DNA of 16,080 bases from Gammaproteobacteria bacterium. Its GTDB lineage: Bacteria > Gemmatimonadota > Gemmatimonadetes > Longimicrobiales > Gaopeijiaceae. Below the pieces are notes generated by a model. The model saw only the letters and a program-made list of their open reading frames with translations, did no database searches and had not been told where the DNA came from. The position numbers and the translations under genes were made by a program. The stretch spans positions 859-16,938 of the forward strand of contig JAHEKL010000030.1 in assembly GCA_024638345.1 (NCBI GenBank). Direction: 5' to 3'. Shown piece after piece: positions 7,315-15,137 of this stretch (positions within the stretch are counted from its first letter, which is position 1; every line of letters begins with the position of its first letter).

Positions 7315-7361
7315 CCCCTATTAGTCTAATGGGGCTGATCACAGCCTGAAGGTGCCCCCAT
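7315..7361. promoter_or_regulatory. Palindrome and leader hairpin in the divergent corA/aminotransferase promoter region
   Basis: CCCC-T-ATTAG-T-CTAAT-GGGG (7315-7334) is an inverted repeat with 9-bp arms, one bulged T and a central T. TCTAAT (7325-7330) resembles a plus-strand -10 box for the aminotransferase gene, and the palindrome gives a related ACTAAT on the minus strand. No convincing -35 was found for either. The right arm ATGGGGC (7329-7335) can instead pair with GCCCCCAT (7354-7361), directly beside the AGGA ribosome-binding site (7364-7367). It could be a repressor site, a pair of overlapping -10 boxes or a leader switch. The rest of the 179-nt gap shows nothing I can name. Confidence 0.4.
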
Positions 7362-7377
7362 ACAGGAATACCAAGCA

Positions 7378-8694
7378 ATGTCGAAGAGTCAGCAGCTCAT
7401 CGAGCGCCGACACGCCGTGGTGCCCCGCGCCGTCGGACAGTTCGCGGGGGCGAGCACGGCCCAGTCCGCCACCGGAGCCCGCTTGGTGGACGCGGACGGG
7501 AACGAGTTCATCGATCTCGCCGGTGGAATCGGAGTGATGAACGTCGGTCACTGCGACGCTCGGGTCGTTCGGGCCATTCAAGAACAAGCCGAGCGACTCA
7601 TTCACACGTGCATCCACGTAGCGACCTACGAGCCCTATGTCGCCCTCTGCGAGAAGCTCGTCAAGATCCTGCCGCATGGCGAATCCACCAAAGCGGTGCT
7701 CCTCAACTCGGGCGCGGAAGCGGTCGAGAACGCGGTCAAGTTCGCGCGGCAAGCAACCGGCCGCTCTGCGGTCATCTGCTTCAGCGAGGCGTTCCACGGC
7801 AGGACCATGATGTGCATGACGCTCACCTCGAAGACCCGTTACAAGATCGGATGCGGCCCGTTCGCACCCGAGGTCTACCGGCTTCCCTACCCGAATCACT
7901 TCAGAGACGGCGACGGGTTGGACTTGGAAGCCTTCGTCGCGCGGGAGCTGACCCGGCTCGAGGGCGCGTTCACGAGCGTCGTTCCGGCACAGCACGTCGC
8001 GGCGATCATCATCGAACCGGTCCTCGGAGAGGGCGGCTTCGTCCCGGCACCAGCGCCGTACCTTCGAGGGCTCAGGGAGATCTGTGATCGATACGGCATC
8101 CTTCTGATCCTGGACGAGGTACAATCCGGGTTCGGACGAACCGGTCGCTGGGCGGCCTATGAGCATTCCGGAGTCGTCCCCGACATCTCTACCTGGGCGA
8201 AATCGCTGGGCGGAGGTATGCCGATCTCCGCCGTTCTCGGCAAGGCGGAGGTGTTGGATGCAGCCCAACCGGGTACCGTGGGTGGGACCTACGGCGGCAA
8301 CCCGGTGGCTTGTGCGGCGGCTCTCGCCGCGATCGAGTCGATCGAGAACGACCATCTCCTGGAGCGAGGAGCCGCGATCGGGGATCGGGTTCGCACCCGT
8401 TTCAGCAAGATCAAGGACCGCTCGAGCCTAGTCGGCGACGTCCGCGGACTGGGGGCGATGGTCGCGATCGAGCTTTGCCACGACGGGGATCCGGCGCGGC
8501 CTGCCACCGAGGCCTCCGCGGCCGTCACTGCCGCCTGCCGAGCCCAGGGCATCCTGGTACTGCCTGCCGGGGCACATGGAAACATCATTCGGGTCCTGTC
8601 GCCGCTCGTCATCGAAGATTCCGATCTGGAACGCGCCTTGGACGCCATCGACGAGGCCGTGATGGCAGCCTCGCATGCATCGGTCTTGGTATGA
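7378..8694 (+). CDS. gabT: Class III PLP-dependent aminotransferase, 4-aminobutyrate transaminase type
   Basis: A 438-residue protein of the usual length for GabT/PuuE. Visible hallmarks are the NSGAEAVENAVKFAR phosphate-binding region, FHGRT, the LILDEVQSGFGRTG motif with the PLP-pyridine aspartate at D246, and the Schiff-base lysine K275 in TWAKSLGGGMP. GGTYGGNPVACAA and GDVRGLGAMVAIEL near the C-terminus are also typical. The family moves the omega-amino group of GABA or similar omega-amino acids to 2-oxoglutarate in the cytoplasm. It is the first gene of the plus-strand cluster, with a modest AGGA site ten bases upstream, and its TGA overlaps the amidase ATG. Substrates such as 5-aminovalerate, beta-alanine or a diamine cannot be excluded. 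The cluster context suggests its substrate is linked to the decarboxylase and amidase products. Confidence 0.86.
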   Translation: MSKSQQLIERRHAVVPRAVGQFAGASTAQSATGARLVDADGNEFIDLAGGIGVMNVGHCDARVVRAIQEQAERLIHTCIHVATYEPYVALCEKLVKILPHGESTKAVLLNSGAEAVENAVKFARQATGRSAVICFSEAFHGRTMMCMTLTSKTRYKIGCGPFAPEVYRLPYPNHFRDGDGLDLEAFVARELTRLEGAFTSVVPAQHVAAIIIEPVLGEGGFVPAPAPYLRGLREICDRYGILLILDEVQSGFGRTGRWAAYEHSGVVPDISTWAKSLGGGMPISAVLGKAEVLDAAQPGTVGGTYGGNPVACAAALAAIESIENDHLLERGAAIGDRVRTRFSKIKDRSSLVGDVRGLGAMVAIELCHDGDPARPATEASAAVTAACRAQGILVLPAGAHGNIIRVLSPLVIEDSDLERALDAIDEAVMAASHASVLV

Positions 8695-9590
8695 AGCCGT
8701 TCGCTATCGCGGGTATGCAGCTCGAGCTCTCAGCGGTGCACGAGAACGTCACCCACATGGGAAACCGCCTCGACGTGCTGATGAGCGTGTATCCCTGGGT
8801 TCAGATGGTCCTTTTCAGCGAGCTGTCCGCGTTCGGGCCGCTCGTCTCGAACGCCAAGCCCCTGCCCAACGAAACCGAAGAGACGTTCCGGTCTTGGGCA
8901 CGGAAGCATCGGATCTGGCTCGTGCCCGGATCGATGTTCGAGCGAACCGAGGAGGGGGTCTTCAACACCGCCTCGGTCTTTGATCCGGACGGAAATCTCG
9001 TGGGTCGGTACCGAAAGATGTTTCCGTTCCGTCCGTACGAGTCGGGCGTCGAGAGCGGGGCGGAGTTCTTGGTCTTCGACGTACCCGAGGTCGGACGCTT
9101 CGGCCTCTCGATCTGCTACGACCTCTGGTTTCCCGAGACCGCGCGCACCCTCGCGGCCAAAGGTGCCGAGGTGATCCTGCATCCGACGCTGACCGGGACG
9201 ATCGACCGGGACGTCGAGCTCTCGATCGTCCGCGCCACCGCCGCGCAGAATCAGTGCTTCATCTTCGGCATCAATGGCTTCGGCGATTGCGGAAATGGGC
9301 GATCGATCATCGTCGGGCCCGCGGGTGAAGTTTTGTACAAGGCACAGAGCGCTCCGGAGATGATCCCCCTCGAGATCGATCTAGATCGAGTCAAGAGAAG
9401 CCGAGAAGTGGGCCTTCGCGGTCTGGGTCAGCAGCTCAAGAGCTTCCGCGACCGCACGGTCGAGTTCGACGTCTACTCTGCGGAGGGACGCACATGGCCC
9501 TACCTTCACAGTCTCGGTCCTCTGGAGAAGCCCACCAGAGGCTCTCATCACGAGGCGGGGATCCAACCGAAGGAGCTCAGTGAGCACTAG
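8691..9590 (+). CDS. Carbon-nitrogen hydrolase (nitrilase superfamily amidase)
   Basis: A 299-residue protein with the nitrilase fold and complete Glu-Lys-Cys catalytic set: E44 in FSELSAFG, K109 in GRYRKMFPF and C142 in SICYDLWFPE. An additional E117 follows the lysine loop. These enzymes hydrolyse (or transfer from) carbon-nitrogen bonds of amides, N-carbamoyl compounds or nitriles; CYDLWFPE favours an amidase or carbamoyl-amidase over a true nitrilase. The start ATG overlaps the aminotransferase stop as ATGA, and the end overlaps the next gene by 11 nt, so all three are translationally coupled. In known pathways an enzyme of this superfamily turns N-carbamoylputrescine into putrescine. Whether this one does so is inference. 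Confidence 0.88.
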   Translation: MKPFAIAGMQLELSAVHENVTHMGNRLDVLMSVYPWVQMVLFSELSAFGPLVSNAKPLPNETEETFRSWARKHRIWLVPGSMFERTEEGVFNTASVFDPDGNLVGRYRKMFPFRPYESGVESGAEFLVFDVPEVGRFGLSICYDLWFPETARTLAAKGAEVILHPTLTGTIDRDVELSIVRATAAQNQCFIFGINGFGDCGNGRSIIVGPAGEVLYKAQSAPEMIPLEIDLDRVKRSREVGLRGLGQQLKSFRDRTVEFDVYSAEGRTWPYLHSLGPLEKPTRGSHHEAGIQPKELSEH

Positions 9591-12354
9591 GCTGCGAGGA
9601 CCGGCGGTCGACGAGGTGACAGGGGTTGAGCCGCCGCGAGCGCGCTCGATCAACGAGCACTACTCGGCTTCCCAATTCCGCACGGAGACGTGGAATCTGC
9701 TCAAGCAGTCCACCGACGCTCTGAGACGCAAGGAGCAGCGTGGGCAGGATAGCACCGAAGCCGCCGAAAACGTCGGCGTGATCTTGAAACAGCTCTGGAA
9801 GATCGAGCACTACTGGGCGTTCCCCGGAGTCACAGCCTGTGAAGGGCTGCTCGGACTTCTGGACCGGGAGCGCTTCGATCTACTTTCCCGGAAGACCGCG
9901 CTCCTCGTTCGAGAGCTCGTCAGCCACTCCTATCGGTCGCGCGACCTCCGAGCCTCCGTGTTCGAAGGCGACGACGAAGGCCTGGAGGACGATGAGCACA
10001 TCCCGGTAACCGCGGCCCGACCGTACTTCGAGGTCCTCTTCGTAGACGACCTCGAGAGCTCCGAGATCGAGAGCCTGCGGGAGGCCATGCTCGCGACACA
10101 GGGCCCCGACGACGAGTTCGTCTACGACATCGTCGTCGTGCCCAGCTTCGAGGACGCGCTGATCGCGGTGCTCTTCAATCACAACATCCAGAGCTGCGTC
10201 CTTCGTTACAGGTTCCCCATGGAATCGCAGTTCCCGGTACCCGAGCTGCGTCACTATCTGGACTTCGCGGAGGAAGGCACATTCGAGCGTGCGGAGACCG
10301 AACCGGCCGAGACCCTCGCGGTGACGATCGATCGATTGAGACCCGAGCTCGATCTATTCAAGGTCACCGACGAGACCTTGGGCAGCGTCGCGGCGAATCG
10401 GACGCGCTGCTTCAGAAGGGTCTTCTACCGTCAAGAAGACTATATCGAGCTACATCTGAGCATCCTGAAAGGTGTGCGGGAACGGTACGAGACCCCGTTC
10501 TTCTCGGCGCTGAAGGAGTATAGCCTCCGTCCGACCGGCGTTTTCCATGCCCTTCCCATCTCTCGCGGGAAGTCCATCACCAAGTCCCATTGGATCCAGG
10601 ACATGGGTCGCTTCTACGGCACCAACATCTTCCTGGCGGAGACTTCCTCGACCACCGGCGGGCTCGACTCGCTGCTCCAGCCCACCGGACCGCTGAAGTA
10701 CGCTCAGGACAAGGTCGCGAGGGCCTTCGGCAGCCGGCACAGCTTCTTCGTCACGAACGGTACTTCGACGGCCAACAAGATCGTGATGCAGGCGCTCGTG
10801 GTGCCAGGCGACATCGTGATGCTCTCCCACGACTGTCACAAATCGCATCCGTATGCGCTCGTGCTGTCGGGGGCACAGCCGCTCTACATGGACGCATATC
10901 CGCTCGACGAGTTCACGATGTTCGGGGGCGTTTCGATCGCGGAGATCAAGCACCAGCTCGTGCGTCTGCGGCGTGCCGGCAAGCTCGAACGGGTCAAGAT
11001 GCTTCTCCTCACGAACAGCACCTTCGACGGGGTGGTCTACGACCCGCTGCGCGTGATGCGCGAAGTTCTCGCCATCAAGCCCGACATGATCTTCGTATGG
11101 GACGAAGCCTGGTTCGCGTTCGCCCGGGCCACGCCGACCTATCGGCGGCGCACGGCGATGTACGCTGCGCAGCAGCTTCGAGAGGAGATGGCCTCCCCGT
11201 CCTACCGGGAGCGTTACGCCACCTGGAAGGCCGAGCTCGACGAGCTGGACCCGGAAGACGACGCGACCTGGTTGGATCGGCCCCTCCTTCCTGATCCCGA
11301 GCGCTCTCGTGTGCGGGTCTATGCCACCCAATCGACCCACAAGACCCTGACGTCGCTTCGCCAGGGCTCGATGATCCACGTCTTCGATCAGGACTTCGAT
11401 CGGAAGGCGAAGGCCGCGTTCCACGAAGCCTACATGACGCACACCTCGACCTCACCCAACTACCAGATTCTGGCGTCTCTGGATGTCGGCCGTCGTCAAT
11501 TGGAGTTGGAGGGCTACGAGTTCGTTCGAAACAGCGTGGGGTTGGCGATGATGATCCGTAAGCAGATCTCGGAGCATCCGCTCCTCAGTCGCTATTTCAG
11601 GGTGCTCAGACCGGTAGACATGATTCCGGCGGAGTTTCGGCCCTCGGGAATGGAGGGGTTCTACGATCCCACCGCCGGCTTCACCCGCATGGAGCAGCAC
11701 TGGCGGACCGATGAGTTCTCCCTGGATCCAACCCGGATCACGCTGCACATCGGCGCCACCGGGATGGACGGTGACACGTTCCGGAAGCTGCTGATCGAGC
11801 AGTACGACATCCAGATCAACAAGACGTCCAGGAATACCGGGCTGTTCATGCTCAATATCGGATCGACTCGCGGGTCGGCAACCTACCTATTGGACGTTCT
11901 TCTCCAGATCGCCGAGGATCTCGAGACGGAGTCTGCCGATCAGAGTGAGATCGATCGGGAGATCTCGGCGGAAAGGGTCCGCTCGCTCGTTCGTGAGCTT
12001 CCGCCCCTCCCACGATTCAGCCGATTCCATTCGGCATTCGTCCAGGATCCCCGCGGGGACACCGTAGAAGGTGACATGCGGAGTGCGTTCTTCTTGGGCT
12101 ACGACCAGAGCTCCATCGAGCATCTGGCGTTGAACGGGTCTTTGGAGACCGCGATGGAGGAGGGACGATCAGTAGTGAGCGCCGCGTTCGTGACTCCCTA
12201 TCCACCCGGATTCCCGGTGCTCGTGCCGGGTCAGATCGTGACGACGGAGATCCTGGCCTACTTGAAAGCCGTCGACGTCAAGGAGATTCACGGCTTCGAT
12301 CCCGAGCACGGCCTGACCGTCTTCACCGAAGCGGCCCTCGCCGAACGACGGTAG
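9580..12354 (+). CDS. Large Orn/Lys/Arg decarboxylase-like PLP enzyme (fold type I), divergent
   Basis: A 924-residue protein, against about 710-755 for bacterial inducible Lys/Orn/Arg decarboxylases. The GTG start has AAGGAG four bases upstream. Order of parts: a novel helical N-terminal extension (about 1-145), a receiver-like wing domain (about 148-215), a linker, and the PLP core with TNGTSTANKIV, H420 in DCHKS, D508 in WDEAWF and Schiff-base lysine K588 in TQSTHKTL. EAYMTHTSTSP follows, then a C-terminal domain with PYPPGFPVLVPGQ. These match the decarboxylase family closely. Departures are an insertion of about 40 residues between D508 and K588, loss of the usual TPGH-x-GG motif (here LPISRGKS near 325) and PGE changed to PGQ. 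The expected reaction is decarboxylation of a basic amino acid to an amine; the changes leave the substrate, and perhaps the reaction, open. Confidence 0.82.
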   Translation: MSTRLRGPAVDEVTGVEPPRARSINEHYSASQFRTETWNLLKQSTDALRRKEQRGQDSTEAAENVGVILKQLWKIEHYWAFPGVTACEGLLGLLDRERFDLLSRKTALLVRELVSHSYRSRDLRASVFEGDDEGLEDDEHIPVTAARPYFEVLFVDDLESSEIESLREAMLATQGPDDEFVYDIVVVPSFEDALIAVLFNHNIQSCVLRYRFPMESQFPVPELRHYLDFAEEGTFERAETEPAETLAVTIDRLRPELDLFKVTDETLGSVAANRTRCFRRVFYRQEDYIELHLSILKGVRERYETPFFSALKEYSLRPTGVFHALPISRGKSITKSHWIQDMGRFYGTNIFLAETSSTTGGLDSLLQPTGPLKYAQDKVARAFGSRHSFFVTNGTSTANKIVMQALVVPGDIVMLSHDCHKSHPYALVLSGAQPLYMDAYPLDEFTMFGGVSIAEIKHQLVRLRRAGKLERVKMLLLTNSTFDGVVYDPLRVMREVLAIKPDMIFVWDEAWFAFARATPTYRRRTAMYAAQQLREEMASPSYRERYATWKAELDELDPEDDATWLDRPLLPDPERSRVRVYATQSTHKTLTSLRQGSMIHVFDQDFDRKAKAAFHEAYMTHTSTSPNYQILASLDVGRRQLELEGYEFVRNSVGLAMMIRKQISEHPLLSRYFRVLRPVDMIPAEFRPSGMEGFYDPTAGFTRMEQHWRTDEFSLDPTRITLHIGATGMDGDTFRKLLIEQYDIQINKTSRNTGLFMLNIGSTRGSATYLLDVLLQIAEDLETESADQSEIDREISAERVRSLVRELPPLPRFSRFHSAFVQDPRGDTVEGDMRSAFFLGYDQSSIEHLALNGSLETAMEEGRSVVSAAFVTPYPPGFPVLVPGQIVTTEILAYLKAVDVKEIHGFDPEHGLTVFTEAALAERR

Positions 12355-12391
12355 AGTCGCCGTTCCCCATCTCGCCCCAAGGAGCCGATCG

Positions 12392-13870
12392 ATGCAGCGC
12401 CTGAGAAACGTGTCGGATATACGCGCGTTCTTCCATCGCTATCATGTGCCGACCTACTTCGTCAGCGCGACTCCGTTCAACCTGCTCGGGGTGGACGAGT
12501 GGGTCCACGACTTCACGTTCATCAGCTTCATCGACTGCTTCGACGGCAAACATCCGTCGGTCTTCGTGCCCAAGGAGAAGCCGCATCCGGTCTTCAAGGG
12601 GATCGAGGAGATCAACAACTACCTACTCCAGCACGAGGAAGTCCAGCGGCTCATCCGGCAGAAAGCGCCGAAAGGACGAGGACCCCGAGGGAACGTGGTC
12701 TTCCTGTTCTTCAACGACGAGACGGAGAGGATCTGCGAGAAGCTCAAACTCCGGATCTGCTTCCCTTCGGCAAAGCTACGCACGCGGTTGGACAACAAGT
12801 TGATGACCACGCGTATCGCGAACGAAGCAGGAGTCCGAAGCGTCCCCAACGCGCTGACCCACGTCTCGAGCTACGACCGGCTCCGCAAGGTCGCGAAGAG
12901 ACACAGGCTGGGCGACCGACTTGTCATCCAGACGGCCTTCGGCGACTCCGGACACACGACCTTCTTCATCGAAGATGAGAAGGACTACGCCAAGCACGCG
13001 GAGGAGATCGAGGCCGAGAAGGAGGTCAAGGTCATGAAGCGTCTGAAAGTTCGCGGCTCGGCGCTCGAGGCGTGCGTCACACGGCACGGGACGCTCGTGG
13101 GACCATTGATGACCGAGCTGGTGGGTTTCAAGCAGCTCACCCCGTACAAGGGTGGCTGGTGCGGAAACGAAGTCGTTTCCGACGCGTTCCCGAAGAAGGT
13201 TCGGAGATTCGCCCGCGACTCGGCGGTCAAGATCGGCGAAGCGCTGCGAAAGCGCCGATATCGCGGATATTTCGAGCTCGATTTCCTGACGGACCTGGAC
13301 AGTGGCGAGGTGTACCTGGGAGAGATGAACCCCCGCATCACGGGGGCGAGCTCGATGACGAACCTGGCGGCGTTCGCGCACGCCGATGCCCCTCTCTTCC
13401 TGTTTCATCTGCTCGAGTACTCGGGCGTGCCGTACGACCTCGACGTGGCCGAGCTCAACGAGCGATGGTCCAACCCGGAGTACATCGACTCCTGGAGCCA
13501 ATTCGTGATGAAGAACACCGGAAAGGAGGTCGAGCCGATCAAGACCGCCCCGCGGTCCGGTGTCTGGCAGCTCAACGAAGACGGGACCGTAACCTTCATC
13601 CGAGATCAAACTCACCGAAGAACGGTTCGTCGAGAGAATCGCGCCTTTTTCTTGCGGATCGCGCGCGAGGGGGACTGGTTCTACGAAGGGGCCGACCTCG
13701 GCATCCTGGTCACCCCGGGCCGCCTCATGCAGAGGAACTTCCGGCTGACTCCGCGCGCGAAGGCCTGGATCAAGGGCATCCGAGGTCAATTCAAGTCGGG
13801 CCGCGCGAGTCGTGTGGACCGCGAGGGTGTCGCGGAGCGCGTGGAGGTCGGAGGGTTCAAGTTCTTGTGA
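12392..13870 (+). CDS. ATP-grasp domain ligase
   Basis: A 492-residue protein. An N-terminal domain (about 1-130) that I do not recognise precedes an ATP-grasp module: a DNKLMTTRIANEAGV lead-in near 133, a VIQTAFGDSGHTTFFI nucleotide-loop equivalent near 178, and Mg-ATP acidic residues E295/D297 in YFELDF with E311/N313 in GEMNPRITGASS. A basic C-terminal part follows. ATP-grasp ligases activate a carboxylate as an acyl phosphate and join it to an amine or other nucleophile; biotin-carboxylase-like members are the nearest in feel. AAGGAG lies seven bases before the ATG, and the gene follows the decarboxylase by 37 nt. Making an amide with the amine produced by its neighbour is the natural hypothesis, but the substrate is not visible in the sequence. 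Confidence 0.82.
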   Translation: MQRLRNVSDIRAFFHRYHVPTYFVSATPFNLLGVDEWVHDFTFISFIDCFDGKHPSVFVPKEKPHPVFKGIEEINNYLLQHEEVQRLIRQKAPKGRGPRGNVVFLFFNDETERICEKLKLRICFPSAKLRTRLDNKLMTTRIANEAGVRSVPNALTHVSSYDRLRKVAKRHRLGDRLVIQTAFGDSGHTTFFIEDEKDYAKHAEEIEAEKEVKVMKRLKVRGSALEACVTRHGTLVGPLMTELVGFKQLTPYKGGWCGNEVVSDAFPKKVRRFARDSAVKIGEALRKRRYRGYFELDFLTDLDSGEVYLGEMNPRITGASSMTNLAAFAHADAPLFLFHLLEYSGVPYDLDVAELNERWSNPEYIDSWSQFVMKNTGKEVEPIKTAPRSGVWQLNEDGTVTFIRDQTHRRTVRRENRAFFLRIAREGDWFYEGADLGILVTPGRLMQRNFRLTPRAKAWIKGIRGQFKSGRASRVDREGVAERVEVGGFKFL

Positions 13871-13874
13871 TCCG

Positions 13875-14852
13875 TTGAGGATTCTCTTCCGCTGGGTGAA
13901 CGAAGAGGTCCCCGGCGAGCGTTGGCAGGGGCTTTTCGAACGAGCCTGGCCCGCGTATCGCCGGTGGTTCGCCAGCGAGGGCGATGATTGGCGGCCCGAC
14001 CTGGAGCTCTCGAGCTCAAAGCTCCGCGAGCACATGCCGGAGTTGGTACCCCTGTGGGAACGTCTGATCGAGCTCGCGGGCGACGACGAGGAAGCGGGTC
14101 GAATGCTCGCGCTGTATCGACCGGCTCCGTATCTCACCGGGTGCTCGCAGGGCGTGTGGACCCGCGGAGAGCCCTTCCTCGTTCGTAACTACGACTACCA
14201 TCCGGCAGCTTCGGAAGGTCTCTTTCTTCTCAGCAACTGGCACGGCACGCGTGTCATTGCTGCCTCCGACTGCCTGTGGGGGGTTCTGGACGGGATCAAT
14301 GAGCACGGCCTGGCGTTGGCTCTGTCCTTCGGAGGCAGCCGGAACGTCGGCGACGGCTTCGGCATTCCGCTCATCCTTCGCTACGTGCTCGAGTTCTGCT
14401 CGAACCTCGAGGAGGCGGTCGAGGTCCTGGACCGCATCCCGTCGCACATGACCTACAATGTCTCGCTGCTAGACCGCTCGGGTTCCTTCGGCGTGGTCTA
14501 CGTCCGGCCTGACCGCGCCGCGAAGCTGGTCAACGAGCGGGCTTCGACCAATCATCAAGAACGAATCGAGTGGAAGGAGTACGCCGCTCGCACCCGGACG
14601 ACCGAGCGGAGGCGATTCCTGAACCGAAAGGCGACCGCCGAGGACACCACACCCGAGGGATTCGTCGAACTGTTCCTCAAGCCACCCCTGTACGTCACTG
14701 ACTACGACCATGGTCACGGAACCCTGTACACGGTCGTCTATCGGCCCAGCTCGGGATCGGTGGACTTTCTCTGGCCGGAGTACGGGCTGTCCGAGGCCTT
14801 CGATGATTTCGAGGAGTCGGAGGTCGTGGTCCCCTTCGCGACGTCCGAGTGA
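13875..14852 (+). CDS. C45-family / acyl-CoA:6-APA acyltransferase-like Ntn hydrolase
   Basis: A 325-residue protein. The start is taken at a TTG four bases after the ligase stop, because the family typically begins with a short strand like RILFRWVNE; a GTG at 13812 would overlap the ligase by 59 nt. The N-terminal helical part (GERWQGLFERAWPAYRRWF, HMPELVPLWERLIEL) is the probable propeptide region. It leads to TGC at 88-90, where self-cleavage before C90 would expose the nucleophile. The SQGVW, FLVRNYDYHP, LWGVLDGINEHGLALALSFGG and MTYNVSLLDRSG stretches are typical of this Ntn family. Members hydrolyse linear amides or transfer acyl groups. No signal peptide is seen, so it is cytoplasmic. 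As the last gene of the cluster it may undo or remodel amides made by the ATP-grasp neighbour. Confidence 0.8.
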   Translation: MRILFRWVNEEVPGERWQGLFERAWPAYRRWFASEGDDWRPDLELSSSKLREHMPELVPLWERLIELAGDDEEAGRMLALYRPAPYLTGCSQGVWTRGEPFLVRNYDYHPAASEGLFLLSNWHGTRVIAASDCLWGVLDGINEHGLALALSFGGSRNVGDGFGIPLILRYVLEFCSNLEEAVEVLDRIPSHMTYNVSLLDRSGSFGVVYVRPDRAAKLVNERASTNHQERIEWKEYAARTRTTERRRFLNRKATAEDTTPEGFVELFLKPPLYVTDYDHGHGTLYTVVYRPSSGSVDFLWPEYGLSEAFDDFEESEVVVPFATSE

Positions 14853-15137
14853 GAGCCAACGAATCGGCTGAGCCCACCTCAATCGGCTGAGGCGTCTCGC
14901 CACGCTCTCGTGGAATTGCACCACACCCCCGAAATCAGGCGTAGTTGAAGGCGTTCAGGGAGCACGCGTTCTCTATCGCCCCAATCGACTCATCGTGATT
15001 GCGCTTCGTAATAGCTTGTCATATATAGACTTACATAGACGTTAGTCCCTGGCACGCGGTCTGCACTGCGGAAAGGTCGTGTCGGGGGCGCCCTTCGGAT
15101 CGCTCCTGGTGGCTCGTTCACCCTGAGGAGAAGCATC
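14853..15137 (+). other. Non-coding stretch with small repeats and an AT-rich promoter candidate
   Basis: No credible gene was seen in these 285 nt. AATCGGCTGAG occurs twice in direct orientation (14862-14872 and 14881-14891). CCACG-CTCT-CGTGG (14900-14913) is a perfect 5-bp hairpin about 48 nt after the Ntn hydrolase stop; with no T-run it is a poor terminator. Around 15009-15046 the base composition turns sharply AT-rich. Confidence 0.5.
14999..15046 (+). promoter_or_regulatory. Candidate promoter/operator for the pal-like gene
   Basis: TATATA (15022-15027) could be a -10 box with a weak TTGCGC -35 seventeen bases upstream. ATAGAC is repeated exactly ten bases apart (15025-15030 and 15035-15040), one helical turn, which would suit a dimeric regulator. 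AT-richness is the main evidence; the boxes themselves are weak. Confidence 0.3.

Noticed and set aside
7339..8355. Minus-strand open frame of 338 residues opposite the aminotransferase
   Set aside because: The plus strand encodes a complete GabT-type protein. The antisense translation has no recognisable motifs and no ribosome-binding site was evident.
10450..11442. Minus-strand open frame of 330 residues within the decarboxylase-like gene
   Set aside because: It is a shadow of the conserved PLP core, rich in R, H, E and G without motif structure.
13812..13874. Upstream GTG start for the Ntn hydrolase
   Set aside because: It overlaps the ligase gene by 59 nt and adds 21 Ser/Arg-rich residues before the family-typical N-terminus.
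12776..14137. Minus-strand open frame of 453 residues across the ligase/Ntn junction
   Set aside because: It spans two well-supported plus-strand genes and has a compositionally biased translation. The length is a by-product of high GC.
7378..14852. Reading the cluster as a classical Puu (gamma-glutamylputrescine) pathway
   Set aside because: There is no glutamine-synthetase-like ligase, FAD oxidase, aldehyde dehydrogenase or class I amidotransferase hydrolase. Only the transaminase step corresponds.
15016..15021. TTGTCA as a -35 box upstream of the pal-like gene
   Set aside because: It matches five of six consensus positions, but no acceptable -10 lies 16-19 bases downstream; the nearest AT-rich hexamers are about 10 bases away or closer.
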